Assembly (NCBI GenBank): GCA_018644665.1
Contig: JABGQA010000073.1
Location: 25,205 to 89,204 of the forward strand
Direction: 5' to 3'
DNA length: 64,000 bases
From: Candidatus Poribacteria bacterium
GTDB taxonomy: Bacteria; Poribacteria; WGA-4E; GCA-2687025
The notes below the pieces were generated by a model. The model saw only the letters and a list, made by a program, of their open reading frames with translations, had not been told where the DNA came from and did no database searches. This document shows, one piece after another, positions 1 through 9,131 of this stretch; the stretch's first letter is position 1, and the number at the start of each line of letters is the position of its first letter. The position numbers were made by a program, and so were the translations under genes.

Positions 1-42
1 ACGGACGGGCACACCGACTTACACACGCGAGACGCTCCCCGC

Positions 43-1065
43 ATGAGGACCGCGACACCACGGGGCCTGCACAGATTCGCGGTGGTCGCCGCGTGCTGTA
101 CCCTTGGCCTCGTCTTCGCTGGCGGCCTTGTCACGAGCACTGGGTCGGGCCTGGCCGTGCCGGACTGGCCGCTCTCGTACGGCACGCTCAATCCTCCGAT
201 GGTTGGCGGGATTCGCTACGAGCACTCGCACCGACTGATCGCGGGCGGCGTAGCGCTGCTCGCCACGGTGCTGATGGTGTGGGCGTGGTGGCGCGAGCCC
301 AGACGTTGGGTGCGCACGCTGGCGCTCCTCGCTTGGATCACCGTGCTCGTGCAAGCTCTCCTCGGCGGTCTTACGGTGCTCCTCCTTCTCCCCACGGCGG
401 TCTCGGTGGCGCATGGTGGAGTGGCGCAGGTGTTCTTCACTCTCATGTGCGTGCTGGCCGTTGTGACATCGCCGCGCTGGACCTCGGCGTCCCGATCCGA
501 CCAGGCGCGTGCGGACGTGCGTGCGCTCGGTATCGTGGTCGTTGCGTGCGTGTACGTGCAGACTTTGCTAGGCGCGTGGATGCGCCATAGCGGCGCCGGA
601 CTCGCCATCCCAGACTTCCCACTCTCGTACGGAAGTGTCGTGCCGCCGCTCACGGCCGGGGGTCTCGACGCGGCCAACGCCATGCGGACGCAGACGTACG
701 TGTTGCCCTTCCTCGCTTCCATCGCGCCGGTGGTCATCAACTTCGCGCACCGCGCCTGGGCGGTCGTCACGCTGGTGGCGATCATCGCGCTCTTCTGGGC
801 GACGTTCCGCCGCCATCGGCAGTCGCGCGTCTTCGTGGTCCTGGCGTCCTCGGCGCTTGGGCTCGCCTGCGTGCAGGCGCTTCTCGGCGGCCTCACTGTC
901 TGGACGCGCAAGGCGGTGATCCCGACGACCGCCCACGTCGCCCTCGGCTCCGTGATCCTCGCGACAACCGTGCTGTACGCGGTCATCTACCGGCGCTGTA
1001 CGATCCCCGCCGCCGACGGCTCCCTCGCCGCCGCCGCGACCTCCCACGGGGCCGCGCACGCATGA
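43..1065 (+). CDS. ctaA: Heme A synthase (COX15/CtaA family)
   Basis: Membrane enzyme that oxidises the C8 methyl of heme O to a formyl group, making heme A for aa3-type cytochrome oxidase. The 340-residue protein has about eight hydrophobic helices in two similar halves, each with an aspartate-proline-leucine motif (DWPLSYG near residue 41 and DFPLSYG near 194), as expected for COX15. Histidines in EHSHR (about 60-64), VAHGG, FAHRAW and TTAHVALG are the expected heme ligands. The start is the first ATG in the window; the promoter and any upstream oxidase genes lie outside. Its stop overlaps ctaB by four bases (ATGA), so the two are translationally coupled. Assignment is firm. Confidence 0.93.
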   Translation: MRTATPRGLHRFAVVAACCTLGLVFAGGLVTSTGSGLAVPDWPLSYGTLNPPMVGGIRYEHSHRLIAGGVALLATVLMVWAWWREPRRWVRTLALLAWITVLVQALLGGLTVLLLLPTAVSVAHGGVAQVFFTLMCVLAVVTSPRWTSASRSDQARADVRALGIVVVACVYVQTLLGAWMRHSGAGLAIPDFPLSYGSVVPPLTAGGLDAANAMRTQTYVLPFLASIAPVVINFAHRAWAVVTLVAIIALFWATFRRHRQSRVFVVLASSALGLACVQALLGGLTVWTRKAVIPTTAHVALGSVILATTVLYAVIYRRCTIPAADGSLAAAATSHGAAHA

Positions 1066-1961
1066 CGACCCTGGTGATGGCGGCCCGGCGCTACCGGCTG
1101 GCGGATTTCTACGAACTCACGAAGCCCCGCATCGCTATGCTCGTCGTGCTCACCGCCGTGGTCGGATACCTGGCGGGTTCCACTGGCGCCACAGGCTGGC
1201 CGACTCTGGCGCATCTCGCCATCGGGACGGCCATGTGCGCTGGCGCCGCGGGCATCCTGAACCAGGTGCTGGAGCGCGACATCGACGCGCGCATGCGGCG
1301 TACGCTTACGCGCCCCATTCCCGCCGGCCGCATCTCGGCTGGTGAGGGGGCGGCGTTCGGACTAGCGGCCGCGTTCGGTAGCTGCCTTTATCTGCTCGTC
1401 TTCGTCGGGTGGCTGACCGCGCTTCTCGCCGTCTGCACGCTCGTAAGTTACCTGCTGGTGTATACGCCGCTAAAGCGGATCACGCCGCTGAACACGATCG
1501 TCGGCGCGGTGCCAGGCGCTCTGCCTCCCGTTGGAGGCTGGGCCGCTGCGCGCGGGGACATCGGCCTGGAGGCGGTCTCCCTGTTCGCCATCCTGTTCCT
1601 GTGGCAGTTGCCGCATTTCCTGGCAATCGCGTGGATGTACCGCGAGGACTACGCGCGCGCAGGGCTCGCGATGCTGCCGGTCGTGGACACCGGCGGAAAG
1701 GCGACGGGCAGGCACGTGACTCTCTTCACATTGGCGTTGGCTCCAATCAGCCTGGCTCCCGCGGTGTTCGGCTCGTCGGGAAGCCTGTACATGGTGGGCG
1801 CGCTCGTCCTCGGCCTGGCGTTCCTGACGGTAGGCGTGCGCATGGCGCGGACGCGCACGGCCTCGGCCGCGCGTCACTTGCTGCTGGCATCGGTCGTATA
1901 CCTGCCGTTGCTGCTCGGCCTGCTGGTAGTCGACCGTGTACGGCTGGACATACTTCATTGA
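1062..1961 (+). CDS. ctaB: Protoheme IX farnesyltransferase (heme O synthase)
   Basis: UbiA-superfamily prenyltransferase that adds a farnesyl group to heme B to give heme O, the substrate of the neighbouring heme A synthase. The 299 residues contain the conserved N-terminal YELTKPRI stretch, the first Asp-rich motif NQVLERDIDARMRRT with the usual following TRPIP, and a second cluster around YREDYARAG, within about eight or nine membrane helices. It overlaps ctaA by four bases and is followed after 18 bp by the DUF420 gene. The pairing with ctaA is the classical heme A pathway arrangement. Confidence 0.95.
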   Translation: MTTLVMAARRYRLADFYELTKPRIAMLVVLTAVVGYLAGSTGATGWPTLAHLAIGTAMCAGAAGILNQVLERDIDARMRRTLTRPIPAGRISAGEGAAFGLAAAFGSCLYLLVFVGWLTALLAVCTLVSYLLVYTPLKRITPLNTIVGAVPGALPPVGGWAAARGDIGLEAVSLFAILFLWQLPHFLAIAWMYREDYARAGLAMLPVVDTGGKATGRHVTLFTLALAPISLAPAVFGSSGSLYMVGALVLGLAFLTVGVRMARTRTASAARHLLLASVVYLPLLLGLLVVDRVRLDILH

Positions 1962-1979
1962 CCTCGACGGGGTGGCGGC

Positions 1980-2435
1980 ATGGCAGTAACCGCGCAGGCG
2001 GCGGACTGGGTGTATGTTCTGCCGAGGGTCAACGCAGCGCTGAACACCGCAAGCGCGGCGTGTCTGGTGGTCGGGTACGTGCTCATCCGTCGTGGGCAGC
2101 GACGTCGACACCGCGCGGCGATGATCGGCGCTCTCTCGTGCTCGGCGCTGTTCCTCGCGAGCTACTTGACGTACCACCTGAATCCGGCGGTTGGAACCGT
2201 GCGATTCGTCGATCCCGCGTGGCTGAGACCGTACTACCTTGCCATGCTCGCCACGCACGTCGTCCTGGCCGTGCCCGTCGTGCCGATGGCTCTCGTCGTG
2301 CTGTACCTGGCTCTGCGCGGCCGGCACGCCGCCCACCGTCGGTTCGCGCGGATCGCGTTGCCTGTGTGGCTTTACGTCTCGGTGACAGGCGTGCTGGTAT
2401 ACTTCGTCCTGTACGTCGCGTTCCCCCAAGGCTGA
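1980..2435 (+). CDS. DUF420 family membrane protein (YozB/CtaM-like)
   Basis: A 151-residue protein with four predicted membrane helices. It matches the DUF420 pattern: LPRVNAALN near the N-terminus, a helix with LASYLTYH, and the C-terminal PVWLYVSVTGVLVYFVLY. DUF420 members sit beside cytochrome oxidase and heme A genes in many bacteria, and CtaM of staphylococci (same family) is needed for aa3-type oxidase activity. Its position 18 bp after ctaB supports a role in oxidase assembly, though the molecular task is unknown. ATG start. Confidence 0.85.
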   Translation: MAVTAQAADWVYVLPRVNAALNTASAACLVVGYVLIRRGQRRRHRAAMIGALSCSALFLASYLTYHLNPAVGTVRFVDPAWLRPYYLAMLATHVVLAVPVVPMALVVLYLALRGRHAAHRRFARIALPVWLYVSVTGVLVYFVLYVAFPQG

Positions 2436-2609
2436 CCACGTCATGCGACGTCCGCCGGCATCGCCCAGAGCGCGTTTCGACGCTCTGTGCTGTCCCGGCC
2501 TACAACGGGTCGAACCGCCTTTGAAGCCACGGGAGCGCACGTTGAGGACTATTCAGCCGCCAGACCTGTTCCCAACCTGCAGGCCGAGTTGTGAGCGCGG
2601 AGGCCGTCC

Positions 2610-3542
2610 GTGACGGCAGTCGATGTCCGCGCCCTCTCCCATCGCTATGGCGAGCGCCTCGCGCTGAATCGGGTGTCGCTGGCAGTACCTACCGGTTCGA
2701 TCTACGGTCTGTTGGGCCCGAACGGCGGAGGCAAGTCCACGCTGTTCCGCGTCCTGTCTACGCTTCTCCGGCCGACAGACGGCACGGCCCTGGTGCTCGG
2801 CCGCGACGTGCGGACAGACGCCTCGAAGATCAGGCCGCTCATTGGCGTCGTTCTGCAGGGGTCGTACCTCGACGGCAAGCTAACCGTCCGCGAGAATCTG
2901 ATGCACCGCGGTAGGCTCCACGGTCTCCACGGCGCGCGTCTCAAGAAGGGCATCGTCGACCGCCTAGCGCAGTCCGGGTTGGCCGACCGGATCAGCGACC
3001 GCGTTGAGACGCTGTCCGGCGGCTTGCGGCGCAGGTGCGAACTCGCCGGGTGCATGCTGCACGACCCATCGGTGTTGCTGCTGGACGAGCCCACGGCCGG
3101 CCTGGACCCGGTGGCGCGCGCGGAGTTCTGGACGGCGCTCGAGGCCGCCAAGGCTGAGCGCGACCTGACGATACTGCTGACGAGCCATCTCATGGACGAG
3201 GCGGAGCGCTGCGATCGCCTGGCCCTTCTCAACGCCGGCGAGGTCGTCGCGGAGGCAACGCCCGACGAACTCAAGAGCAGCATGGGCTACGAGGTCATAA
3301 CGGTGCAGTCGTCCATCGGAGAAGACATGGCGGGCCGCGTGCGCGAGCGCGTGGATCTGGACGCCGAGTGGACCGGCGAACACGTACGCATCCGCGTCGA
3401 CGACGGCAAGGCATGGCTCGGCAAGCTGATCGATGCGTTCCCGGGCGAGTTCACATCGATAACCCTTAGCAAGCCCTCGATAGAGGACGTCTTCCTCGCG
3501 GAAGCCACGGGCATGGCGAACGGCGAGGAGGACGCGTCATGA
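2610..3542 (+). CDS. ABC transporter ATP-binding protein (DrrA/NatA type)
   Basis: ATPase subunit of an ABC-2 type exporter, 310 residues. Walker A is GPNGGGKST (about residues 36-44), the signature is LSGGLRRR (about 140), and Walker B is LLLDEPTAGLDP, followed by the switch histidine in LLTSHLMDEAE. A C-terminal extension of about 80 residues is typical of the CcmA/NatA/DrrA class. GTG start preceded by GCGGAGG. The permease gene overlaps its stop by four bases. The pair follows the heme A genes, as in oxidase clusters of several phyla, so it may serve copper or heme handling, but the substrate cannot be read from sequence. Confidence 0.9.
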   Translation: MTAVDVRALSHRYGERLALNRVSLAVPTGSIYGLLGPNGGGKSTLFRVLSTLLRPTDGTALVLGRDVRTDASKIRPLIGVVLQGSYLDGKLTVRENLMHRGRLHGLHGARLKKGIVDRLAQSGLADRISDRVETLSGGLRRRCELAGCMLHDPSVLLLDEPTAGLDPVARAEFWTALEAAKAERDLTILLTSHLMDEAERCDRLALLNAGEVVAEATPDELKSSMGYEVITVQSSIGEDMAGRVRERVDLDAEWTGEHVRIRVDDGKAWLGKLIDAFPGEFTSITLSKPSIEDVFLAEATGMANGEEDAS

Positions 3543-4321
3543 CCGCGGCTTTCCTCGCCCTGTACGGTGTCTGGCTGCGCGAGGTCGTGAAGTTCCTTCG
3601 GCAGCCGAACAGGATCATCGGGGCAATCGGCCCGCCGGTCCTCATCTGGCTGTTCGTCGGGTCGGGGTTCGGAGCGTCGTTCAGGCTGGCTGGCGGCTCA
3701 GGCGTTGGGTATCTCGAGTACCTCTTGCCCGGTATCATCGCCCTCATCGTGCTGTTCGCGTCCATATTCTCCGCGATGTCCGTGATCGAAGACCGCCGCG
3801 AGGGCTTCCTCGACGGCGTTCTTGTCACGCCCGCGCCTCGATCCGTGATCGTGGGCGGCAAGATCGTCGGCGGATCAAGTCAGGCGTTCGCGCAGGGCGC
3901 TCTGCTCGTGCTGGCTGCGCCACTGGCGGTGCCGGGTCTCGACTTCGGTGGCGTTGTCCTCGCGCTGGGCGCGCTCGCCCTGGTGGCGTTCGGCCTTACC
4001 GCGTTCGGCTGCGCGATGGCGTGGCGCATGGACTCCACCCAGGGGTACCACGCCATCATGAACCTCCTCTTGATGCCCATGTGGCTGCTATCGGGCGCGG
4101 TGTTCCCATTGACCGGCGCCCCCGCGGTCATGCGATGGCTGATGATGGCCAACCCCATGACCTATGCGGTGGCGGCCATCCGCGGGCCATTCTATGCTGG
4201 CGTCGCGGCCGCCGCTCCGGGGCCGGTGTCGTTCGAACTGGCCGTCGGGGTCACGTTCGCCTTCGCGGCTATCATGGCGACGCTCGCCACCGTCATGGCC
4301 GCGCGCCCAGCCCGGGCGTAG
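3539..4321 (+). CDS. ABC-2 type transporter permease
   Basis: Membrane partner of the preceding ATPase, 260 residues with six predicted helices and the ABC-2 family layout. A cytoplasmic N-terminal segment (WLREVVKFLRQPNR) precedes the first helix, a central segment reads VIEDRREGFLDGVLVTPAPR, and a late helix carries LLSGAVFPLTGAP. The ATG overlaps the ATPase stop (ATGA). Substrate unknown; an exporter linked to respiratory-chain assembly is the likeliest reading from context. Confidence 0.88.
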   Translation: MTAAFLALYGVWLREVVKFLRQPNRIIGAIGPPVLIWLFVGSGFGASFRLAGGSGVGYLEYLLPGIIALIVLFASIFSAMSVIEDRREGFLDGVLVTPAPRSVIVGGKIVGGSSQAFAQGALLVLAAPLAVPGLDFGGVVLALGALALVAFGLTAFGCAMAWRMDSTQGYHAIMNLLLMPMWLLSGAVFPLTGAPAVMRWLMMANPMTYAVAAIRGPFYAGVAAAAPGPVSFELAVGVTFAFAAIMATLATVMAARPARA

Positions 4322-4362
4322 GGATCGTCGTCGGTCGTCCTCTCCGTGCGTGAGGCAGCAGC

Positions 4363-5037
4363 GTGGAGCAACACAGCCACGACCACGCGGACGCGACCCA
4401 GTGGGTCGGCTTCCGCGACGCGCTACGCCTCGAATTGCGACACCATCTGCCGTTCACGGTCATCGTGACTGCCGTCACTGCTGTGGCGGCGAGCGTCGCT
4501 GTCCGCACGTGGCCCGCGCTCGTCGAGTCCGGCGCGTCGTTCGAGGGCGCGCATGTCGCGCACGTGTTCGTCAGCGCCGTGGCGACGACGGCCGTGGGTT
4601 CGCGTCAGCGAGGCGGCCCTGTGCTCGCCGCGGGCCTCGGCATTGCGGGCTCGATCGTCTTCTGCACACTGAGCGACATCCTCCTCCCGTACGCGGGCGC
4701 GTTGGCATTCGGGACGCCCGTTTCGTTGGACGTGGAGGTGCTGCACGCGCCGGTCAAGGTGGGTCTGGCGGCGGTTGCAGGCGCCGCTGGTGGGTTCGCG
4801 CACATGCGGCGACTGTCCATCTATTCGCACTCGGCCCATGTGCTGGTATCCTCGCTGGCGTCGGTGCTGTACGTGCACACGCACGCAGCCGGCGCCTGGG
4901 CCGACTGGGCGCACGCGCCGGAGATGGCCGCCGTCCTGTTCTTCTCGGTGTTCCTGCCGTGCTGCATGAGCGATCTTGTCATGCCCGTGGCGTGTACGCA
5001 CTGCGACTTCCGTGGGCGCGACAACCCCGCATCCTGA
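4363..5037 (+). CDS. Unknown polytopic membrane protein with His-rich N-terminus and C-terminal cysteines
   Basis: I do not recognise the family. The 224-residue protein starts with a histidine-rich segment (HSHDHAD), then about five or six hydrophobic helices, then a C-terminal cysteine group (FLPCCMSDLVMPVACTHCDF, with CC-x9-C-x2-C spacing) suggestive of metal or heme contact. GTG start at 4363 follows GAGGCAGC, 41 bp after the ABC permease; the kinase-helicase fusion starts 24 bp downstream. It may belong to the oxidase-assembly cluster (metal or heme handling) or be co-transcribed with the fusion gene; sequence does not decide. Confidence 0.6.
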   Translation: MEQHSHDHADATQWVGFRDALRLELRHHLPFTVIVTAVTAVAASVAVRTWPALVESGASFEGAHVAHVFVSAVATTAVGSRQRGGPVLAAGLGIAGSIVFCTLSDILLPYAGALAFGTPVSLDVEVLHAPVKVGLAAVAGAAGGFAHMRRLSIYSHSAHVLVSSLASVLYVHTHAAGAWADWAHAPEMAAVLFFSVFLPCCMSDLVMPVACTHCDFRGRDNPAS

Positions 5038-5061
5038 TCCCACGACCGAGGTGAATGCCGT

Positions 5062-8000
5062 ATGCCCGGACAGCGAGCGCCGGAGCATCTCCCCGGTGAC
5101 TGGCTAGAGGACGGACGCCTGCGCCTTGACGAAATCCTTGGCGAGGGCGCGTTCGGCCATGTCTGGCGCGCAACCGAGTTCATCGGCTTCGGGCCGGCGG
5201 GCACGCCGATCGAGCTTCGACAGGTTGCCGTGAAATGCCTGTCCAGCCTGGACGACACGACGGACGGCGACCGCATCGTCGATGAGGCGCGCGCTCTCGC
5301 CGACCTGAACCACGACGCCATCCTGAAGCTCCATCGCGCCTTCACGGACGACCGTGGCACGTATCTCGTCACGGAGTACGCCTCCGAGGGCGACCTGCGG
5401 GCGTACTTCGACTACGCAATCCCTACCGAACCCGAGTTGCGGGATGTCGCCTTCGCCGTTGGCTCTGGGCTGTCGTACTTGCATGAGCGCGGGTACGTGC
5501 ACGGCGATCTCAAGCCGGAGAACGTCCTGGCGACGCTGTCCGGCGATAGGGTGCGGGTCCTGCTCGCCGACTTCGGGCTGCGGGCGTTCACGGGGCATCG
5601 CCATTTCCAAGGGACCGTGCCGTATATCGCCCCCGAGGCGTACTCCCCGCACGCGGCGTCACTGACCGACCGGTCGGACGTCTTCGCCTACGGACTGTTC
5701 CTCTTCGAGATCGCGTCCGGGCATCGCCTCATCGAGCATCTCCAGGACGAGAGATTCGAGGGCCTGCGCACGCACTCCGTAGAGCCCGACGTGCTGCGAG
5801 ATGCGCACGCGATCGTCAACGAGGTCATCCAAGCCACGGACTGGGCGGCGCTGGAGCTGCCGACCTTCCTCACGACGCTCATAGGTTTCTGCCTCGACCC
5901 CGACCCGGGCAAGCGGCCGTCGGCCTGGAGCGTGATGGAGCTTTGGGCGGCATTCGAGCGGACCCAGCGTGGAGTGGTGCTGCCGTACACGCTGCCGGGC
6001 GCGACGGGGTCGCGATACCAGATTCCTTGCTCGCAACTCGTGACCGTTGGCGAAGACGACCACGAAGGCGACGGCCTCGTGGCGCACCTGACGGGTGAAG
6101 GCGGGGCTCTGATCCAGGTCGAGGTGTCGCGTGAGGCGAACCTGCCCATGCACAACGCCTTGACTCGACTACGGAGACGGCTGTCGACACGGCCTCCGCT
6201 CGTCTCGGTCTACGGCGTGCTGCCGGGCGACATCGGGTCGATGCGGTTCAGCGCCGATCGCCGCAGCTTTGTGGTTGTCGAGCCGCACGAGCTTCTGGAC
6301 GTCACGGATCTGAGCCGGTCGCATCACTGTGTGCGTTCGTATCTGCATCGCATGACGGGCGCCGGAGGTGGCTCGAGCATTCCCCTGGTCAAGGGCAACA
6401 TCCTGCACGCGCTGTTCGCGGAGATGCTCCTCAACGACGACATCGACTTCGACGAGGCGTGGGAACGGCAGTGGAGGAGGCGGGCGTGCGACATCGCGTA
6501 CGTCGTCCAGGACGCGGCGGAACTGCAGGGTCTACGGGACGACATCGCGGCCGCGTACGCGCGTGTCCGCGACGTCCTGATCCGAGAACCGGCGTGGTTG
6601 ACCCCGCAGCGCTACGTGGAGTCTTCTCGGTGGTCGTTCGATCTGGGACTGAGCGGCCGCATTGACGCGTTCTTCCTGTCCGACGGAGGCCGCGCGTCGG
6701 CCTACGAACTCAAGACTGGCCGAGTGCGACCCGACGATCTGCTCCAGGTGCAGGCGTACGTCGCCATGCTCTCGGATGACCTCGAAACGCAACGCGGCGC
6801 CGACGATGGGCCGAACATCCCCGCGGCTGTCCGCGCGCACATACTCACTAGCTCCGACGGCCGGCTGCACCCTGTGGGCAGCGTGGCTCCGCACGCCAAG
6901 CTGTCGTCCATTCGCAACCAGATACTGGGTCTGCGGGACCACCTGGCCGAGGGCAGGTCCGCAGCGGATATGCTCCCGAGGGACTACCCGTTCTACGGCT
7001 ACCAGCAGGCGAAGTGCGACCGATGCGCGAGCGCGTACAGCTACCTCAGCCGCGCCTGTCGTGAGACCACGAGTCTGTTCCGCGAACGCGTCGACATCGA
7101 GGGGTCGCCCGCGACGTCCCTCGAGCTTGACTACTTCTGGCACGGCATCCGGCTGGTCATGCGCGAGGAAACGGAACTCCGCCGCCGCCATGTCTACCCT
7201 CTCCTGCTGGCGCCCTGGCGAGACGGTGAGACGGGCGTGCCGGCGCAGCTCCGGTCCTCCCCGGACCGACGGGTGGAGAACGCCACCCTCGTCGAGCAGG
7301 AGGGCTCGTACTTCCGGTTCGAGTACGACCCGTCGCTGGCGGAATTCCGGGTGGGTGACGACGTCGTCGTGCATCGTGGCGACCTTCGGCGGTGGCACGA
7401 AGTGCTGCGCGCGACGGTGCGCGACATGACGGAGACCTCGGTCACCATCGAGGCGCAGTCGGACTACACGGCGCGCGGATTCGCCGCCGCCGAGGACGGC
7501 TGGGTCATCGAGTACTTCCCGCGGTTCTTCGGCCTCGACACCCTACGACAGGCGCTGCACATCTTCCTGAAGTCGCCGAACGCGACCATGAAGTCGCTCG
7601 TGCTGGAGGGTCGCATCCCGCGCCAGCAGGGGGCGCTGTTCCCGGCGTCGTCAGAGCTTGCGCTCGCGCCGGAGCGACGTCTGAACGCGGAGCAGCGTGC
7701 CGCGCTACTTCGCGCTCTCGACGAGACGGGCTTTCTCTCGATCACGGGGCCGCCCGGTACCGGTAAAACGCTGACGATCCACGCGATCGTCGACACGTAC
7801 GCGCGCCGTAACGCCCGTGTGCTCGTCGCCGCGCTGACCAACAACGCCATCGACAACGTCATAGAGCGGATCCTGGGCGACACCGCGCCCGACGGTCTCG
7901 AGTTCGTACGCCTTGGCGCCGGCTCCCGGATGCGAGAGGCGTTCTCGGGGCAGCTGACAGAGACCGGCCGCGACCCCCGCCGGTACTTCGCCCGCGAACT

Positions 8001-9018
8001 GGGCGAGGTGTATTCCGACCCGGCAGACCTTCGCGAGCGCCTCGACACGGTGCCGATAACTGTGGGTACCGCCCATTCCGTGATCCGGGCCCCCTGGATC
8101 GCCGAGCGCGCGCTGAATGGGCCGTCGTTTGACTTGGTCGTGGTGGACGAGGCGACCCAGTTGCCGGAGCCACTGGCAGCCGCCCTCCTGACCCTCGGTA
8201 GGAAGGCGATTCTCGTCGGCGACGAACGGCAGTTGGGGCCGATCTCCACGTCGTCGTTCGACCCGGAACTCCAGGAGATGCCGGACAGCCTGCGTGAGAT
8301 CGGCGTCGGCGGGCTCAACCGATCCCTGTTCGAGCGCCTCAACGGGTTGCTCCGCAGCAGTGGCGATGAGCAAGGGCTGGTGTTCCTGTCGCGGCAGTAC
8401 CGCATGCACCCAACCATCGGCGAGTGGGCGTCGACGCAGTTCTACGACGGCCGGCTGGAGACCGCAGAACACTCCGTGGATCGCGTCCCCAACCTGCGGA
8501 AGGCCGCGAAGCGTCCAGGGTGGGATGTGCTGGCGCGGGTGCTCGCGCCGGACAGACCCCTCGTGTTCCTTGACGTCCCGGCGTCGGCGGGCGACCTGCC
8601 GAACACGTGCGGCGAGGAGGCAAGGATGGCCGCCGTCATCGTGGCCGCGCTGCGCGAGCTGGGCGTAGACGACGTCGGCTGCATCACGCCATATCGCAAT
8701 CAGCAGGCGCTGCTGCGCAGGGAGTTGGAGCGCGCGGGCGTGCCGTGTGAGTGCGGCACTGTGGACGCCTTCCAGGGACGCGAGAAGGACGTGATGCTCG
8801 TGTCGACCGTGCGGCGGGACAAGCTCACGGACTTCCTTGCGGACGCGCGGCGGCTAAACGTCAGCGTCACCCGCGCCCGCGCGAAATGCATCATCATGGG
8901 CGCGCGCGCGATCCTTCACGACAGCCCAGCCATGTCGAGCCTCGTGAACCACCCGGCATGCCTGCGCGAACGGGTTGACGCCGACGCGGTCGCGGCTGAG
9001 ATGGCCGCCGCGGACTGA
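5062..9018 (+). CDS. Ser/Thr protein kinase - Fe-S PD-(D/E)XK nuclease - SF1 helicase fusion (Dna2-like)
   Basis: A 1318-residue cytoplasmic fusion with three enzyme modules in order. Residues about 20-300 are a eukaryotic-like kinase: glycine loop GEGAFGHVW (27-35), Lys58, Glu75, HGDLKPEN (147-154, catalytic Asp149), DFG (170-172), APE (190-192), Arg285. The residue before the catalytic Asp is Gly, so it is a non-RD kinase with all core residues present. Residues about 420-670 are a RecB/Cas4/Dna2-type nuclease: Cys423, His449, Asp535, Glu549-x-Lys551, Gln562-x3-Tyr566, then Cys652-x2-Cys655-x10-Cys666, the four cysteines expected to hold a 4Fe-4S cluster. Residues about 870-1300 are an Upf1/Dna2-type superfamily 1 helicase: Walker A GPPGTGKT (896-903), DEAT (1029-1032), SRQYRMHP (1110-1117), TPYRNQ, DAFQGRE (1235-1241), NVSVTRAR (1266-1273). 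No motif is broken. ATG start after GAGGTGA. Nuclease plus helicase is the architecture of Dna2 (flap and DNA-end processing); an attached kinase suggests regulated repair or phage defence, which is inference. Confidence 0.93.
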   Translation: MPGQRAPEHLPGDWLEDGRLRLDEILGEGAFGHVWRATEFIGFGPAGTPIELRQVAVKCLSSLDDTTDGDRIVDEARALADLNHDAILKLHRAFTDDRGTYLVTEYASEGDLRAYFDYAIPTEPELRDVAFAVGSGLSYLHERGYVHGDLKPENVLATLSGDRVRVLLADFGLRAFTGHRHFQGTVPYIAPEAYSPHAASLTDRSDVFAYGLFLFEIASGHRLIEHLQDERFEGLRTHSVEPDVLRDAHAIVNEVIQATDWAALELPTFLTTLIGFCLDPDPGKRPSAWSVMELWAAFERTQRGVVLPYTLPGATGSRYQIPCSQLVTVGEDDHEGDGLVAHLTGEGGALIQVEVSREANLPMHNALTRLRRRLSTRPPLVSVYGVLPGDIGSMRFSADRRSFVVVEPHELLDVTDLSRSHHCVRSYLHRMTGAGGGSSIPLVKGNILHALFAEMLLNDDIDFDEAWERQWRRRACDIAYVVQDAAELQGLRDDIAAAYARVRDVLIREPAWLTPQRYVESSRWSFDLGLSGRIDAFFLSDGGRASAYELKTGRVRPDDLLQVQAYVAMLSDDLETQRGADDGPNIPAAVRAHILTSSDGRLHPVGSVAPHAKLSSIRNQILGLRDHLAEGRSAADMLPRDYPFYGYQQAKCDRCASAYSYLSRACRETTSLFRERVDIEGSPATSLELDYFWHGIRLVMREETELRRRHVYPLLLAPWRDGETGVPAQLRSSPDRRVENATLVEQEGSYFRFEYDPSLAEFRVGDDVVVHRGDLRRWHEVLRATVRDMTETSVTIEAQSDYTARGFAAAEDGWVIEYFPRFFGLDTLRQALHIFLKSPNATMKSLVLEGRIPRQQGALFPASSELALAPERRLNAEQRAALLRALDETGFLSITGPPGTGKTLTIHAIVDTYARRNARVLVAALTNNAIDNVIERILGDTAPDGLEFVRLGAGSRMREAFSGQLTETGRDPRRYFARELGEVYSDPADLRERLDTVPITVGTAHSVIRAPWIAERALNGPSFDLVVVDEATQLPEPLAAALLTLGRKAILVGDERQLGPISTSSFDPELQEMPDSLREIGVGGLNRSLFERLNGLLRSSGDEQGLVFLSRQYRMHPTIGEWASTQFYDGRLETAEHSVDRVPNLRKAAKRPGWDVLARVLAPDRPLVFLDVPASAGDLPNTCGEEARMAAVIVAALRELGVDDVGCITPYRNQQALLRRELERAGVPCECGTVDAFQGREKDVMLVSTVRRDKLTDFLADARRLNVSVTRARAKCIIMGARAILHDSPAMSSLVNHPACLRERVDADAVAAEMAAAD

Positions 9019-9038
9019 ACCCCGTCACCATCGCGCCG

Positions 9039-9068
9039 TTCGCGTACGTGTGTTCCGCCCGGTAGAAT
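9039..9068 (+). promoter_or_regulatory. Possible promoter for the metalloprotease-TPR gene
   Basis: TAGAAT at 9063-9068 is a good -10 hexamer in the 113-bp gap after the fusion gene. The best -35 at 18-bp spacing is TTCGCG (9039-9044), which is weak. It would give a leader of about 55 nt. Confidence 0.35.
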
Positions 9069-9131
9069 GACCCCAGAGACCAGCGTTCGTGGCCGCTTTG
9101 TGGGCCGGACCTCAGTTGGGAGCCGCGTCAC

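Noticed and set aside
1409..2540. Long open frames on both strands across ctaB and the DUF420 gene
   Set aside because: Arg/Gly/Ala-rich high-GC shadows; the real frames have conserved motifs and overlapping stop/start signals.
5062..9018. Cas4-type nuclease as part of a CRISPR system
   Set aside because: The nuclease is fused to a Dna2-like helicase, no cas1, cas2 or repeat array is present, and the motifs fit Dna2 as well as Cas4.
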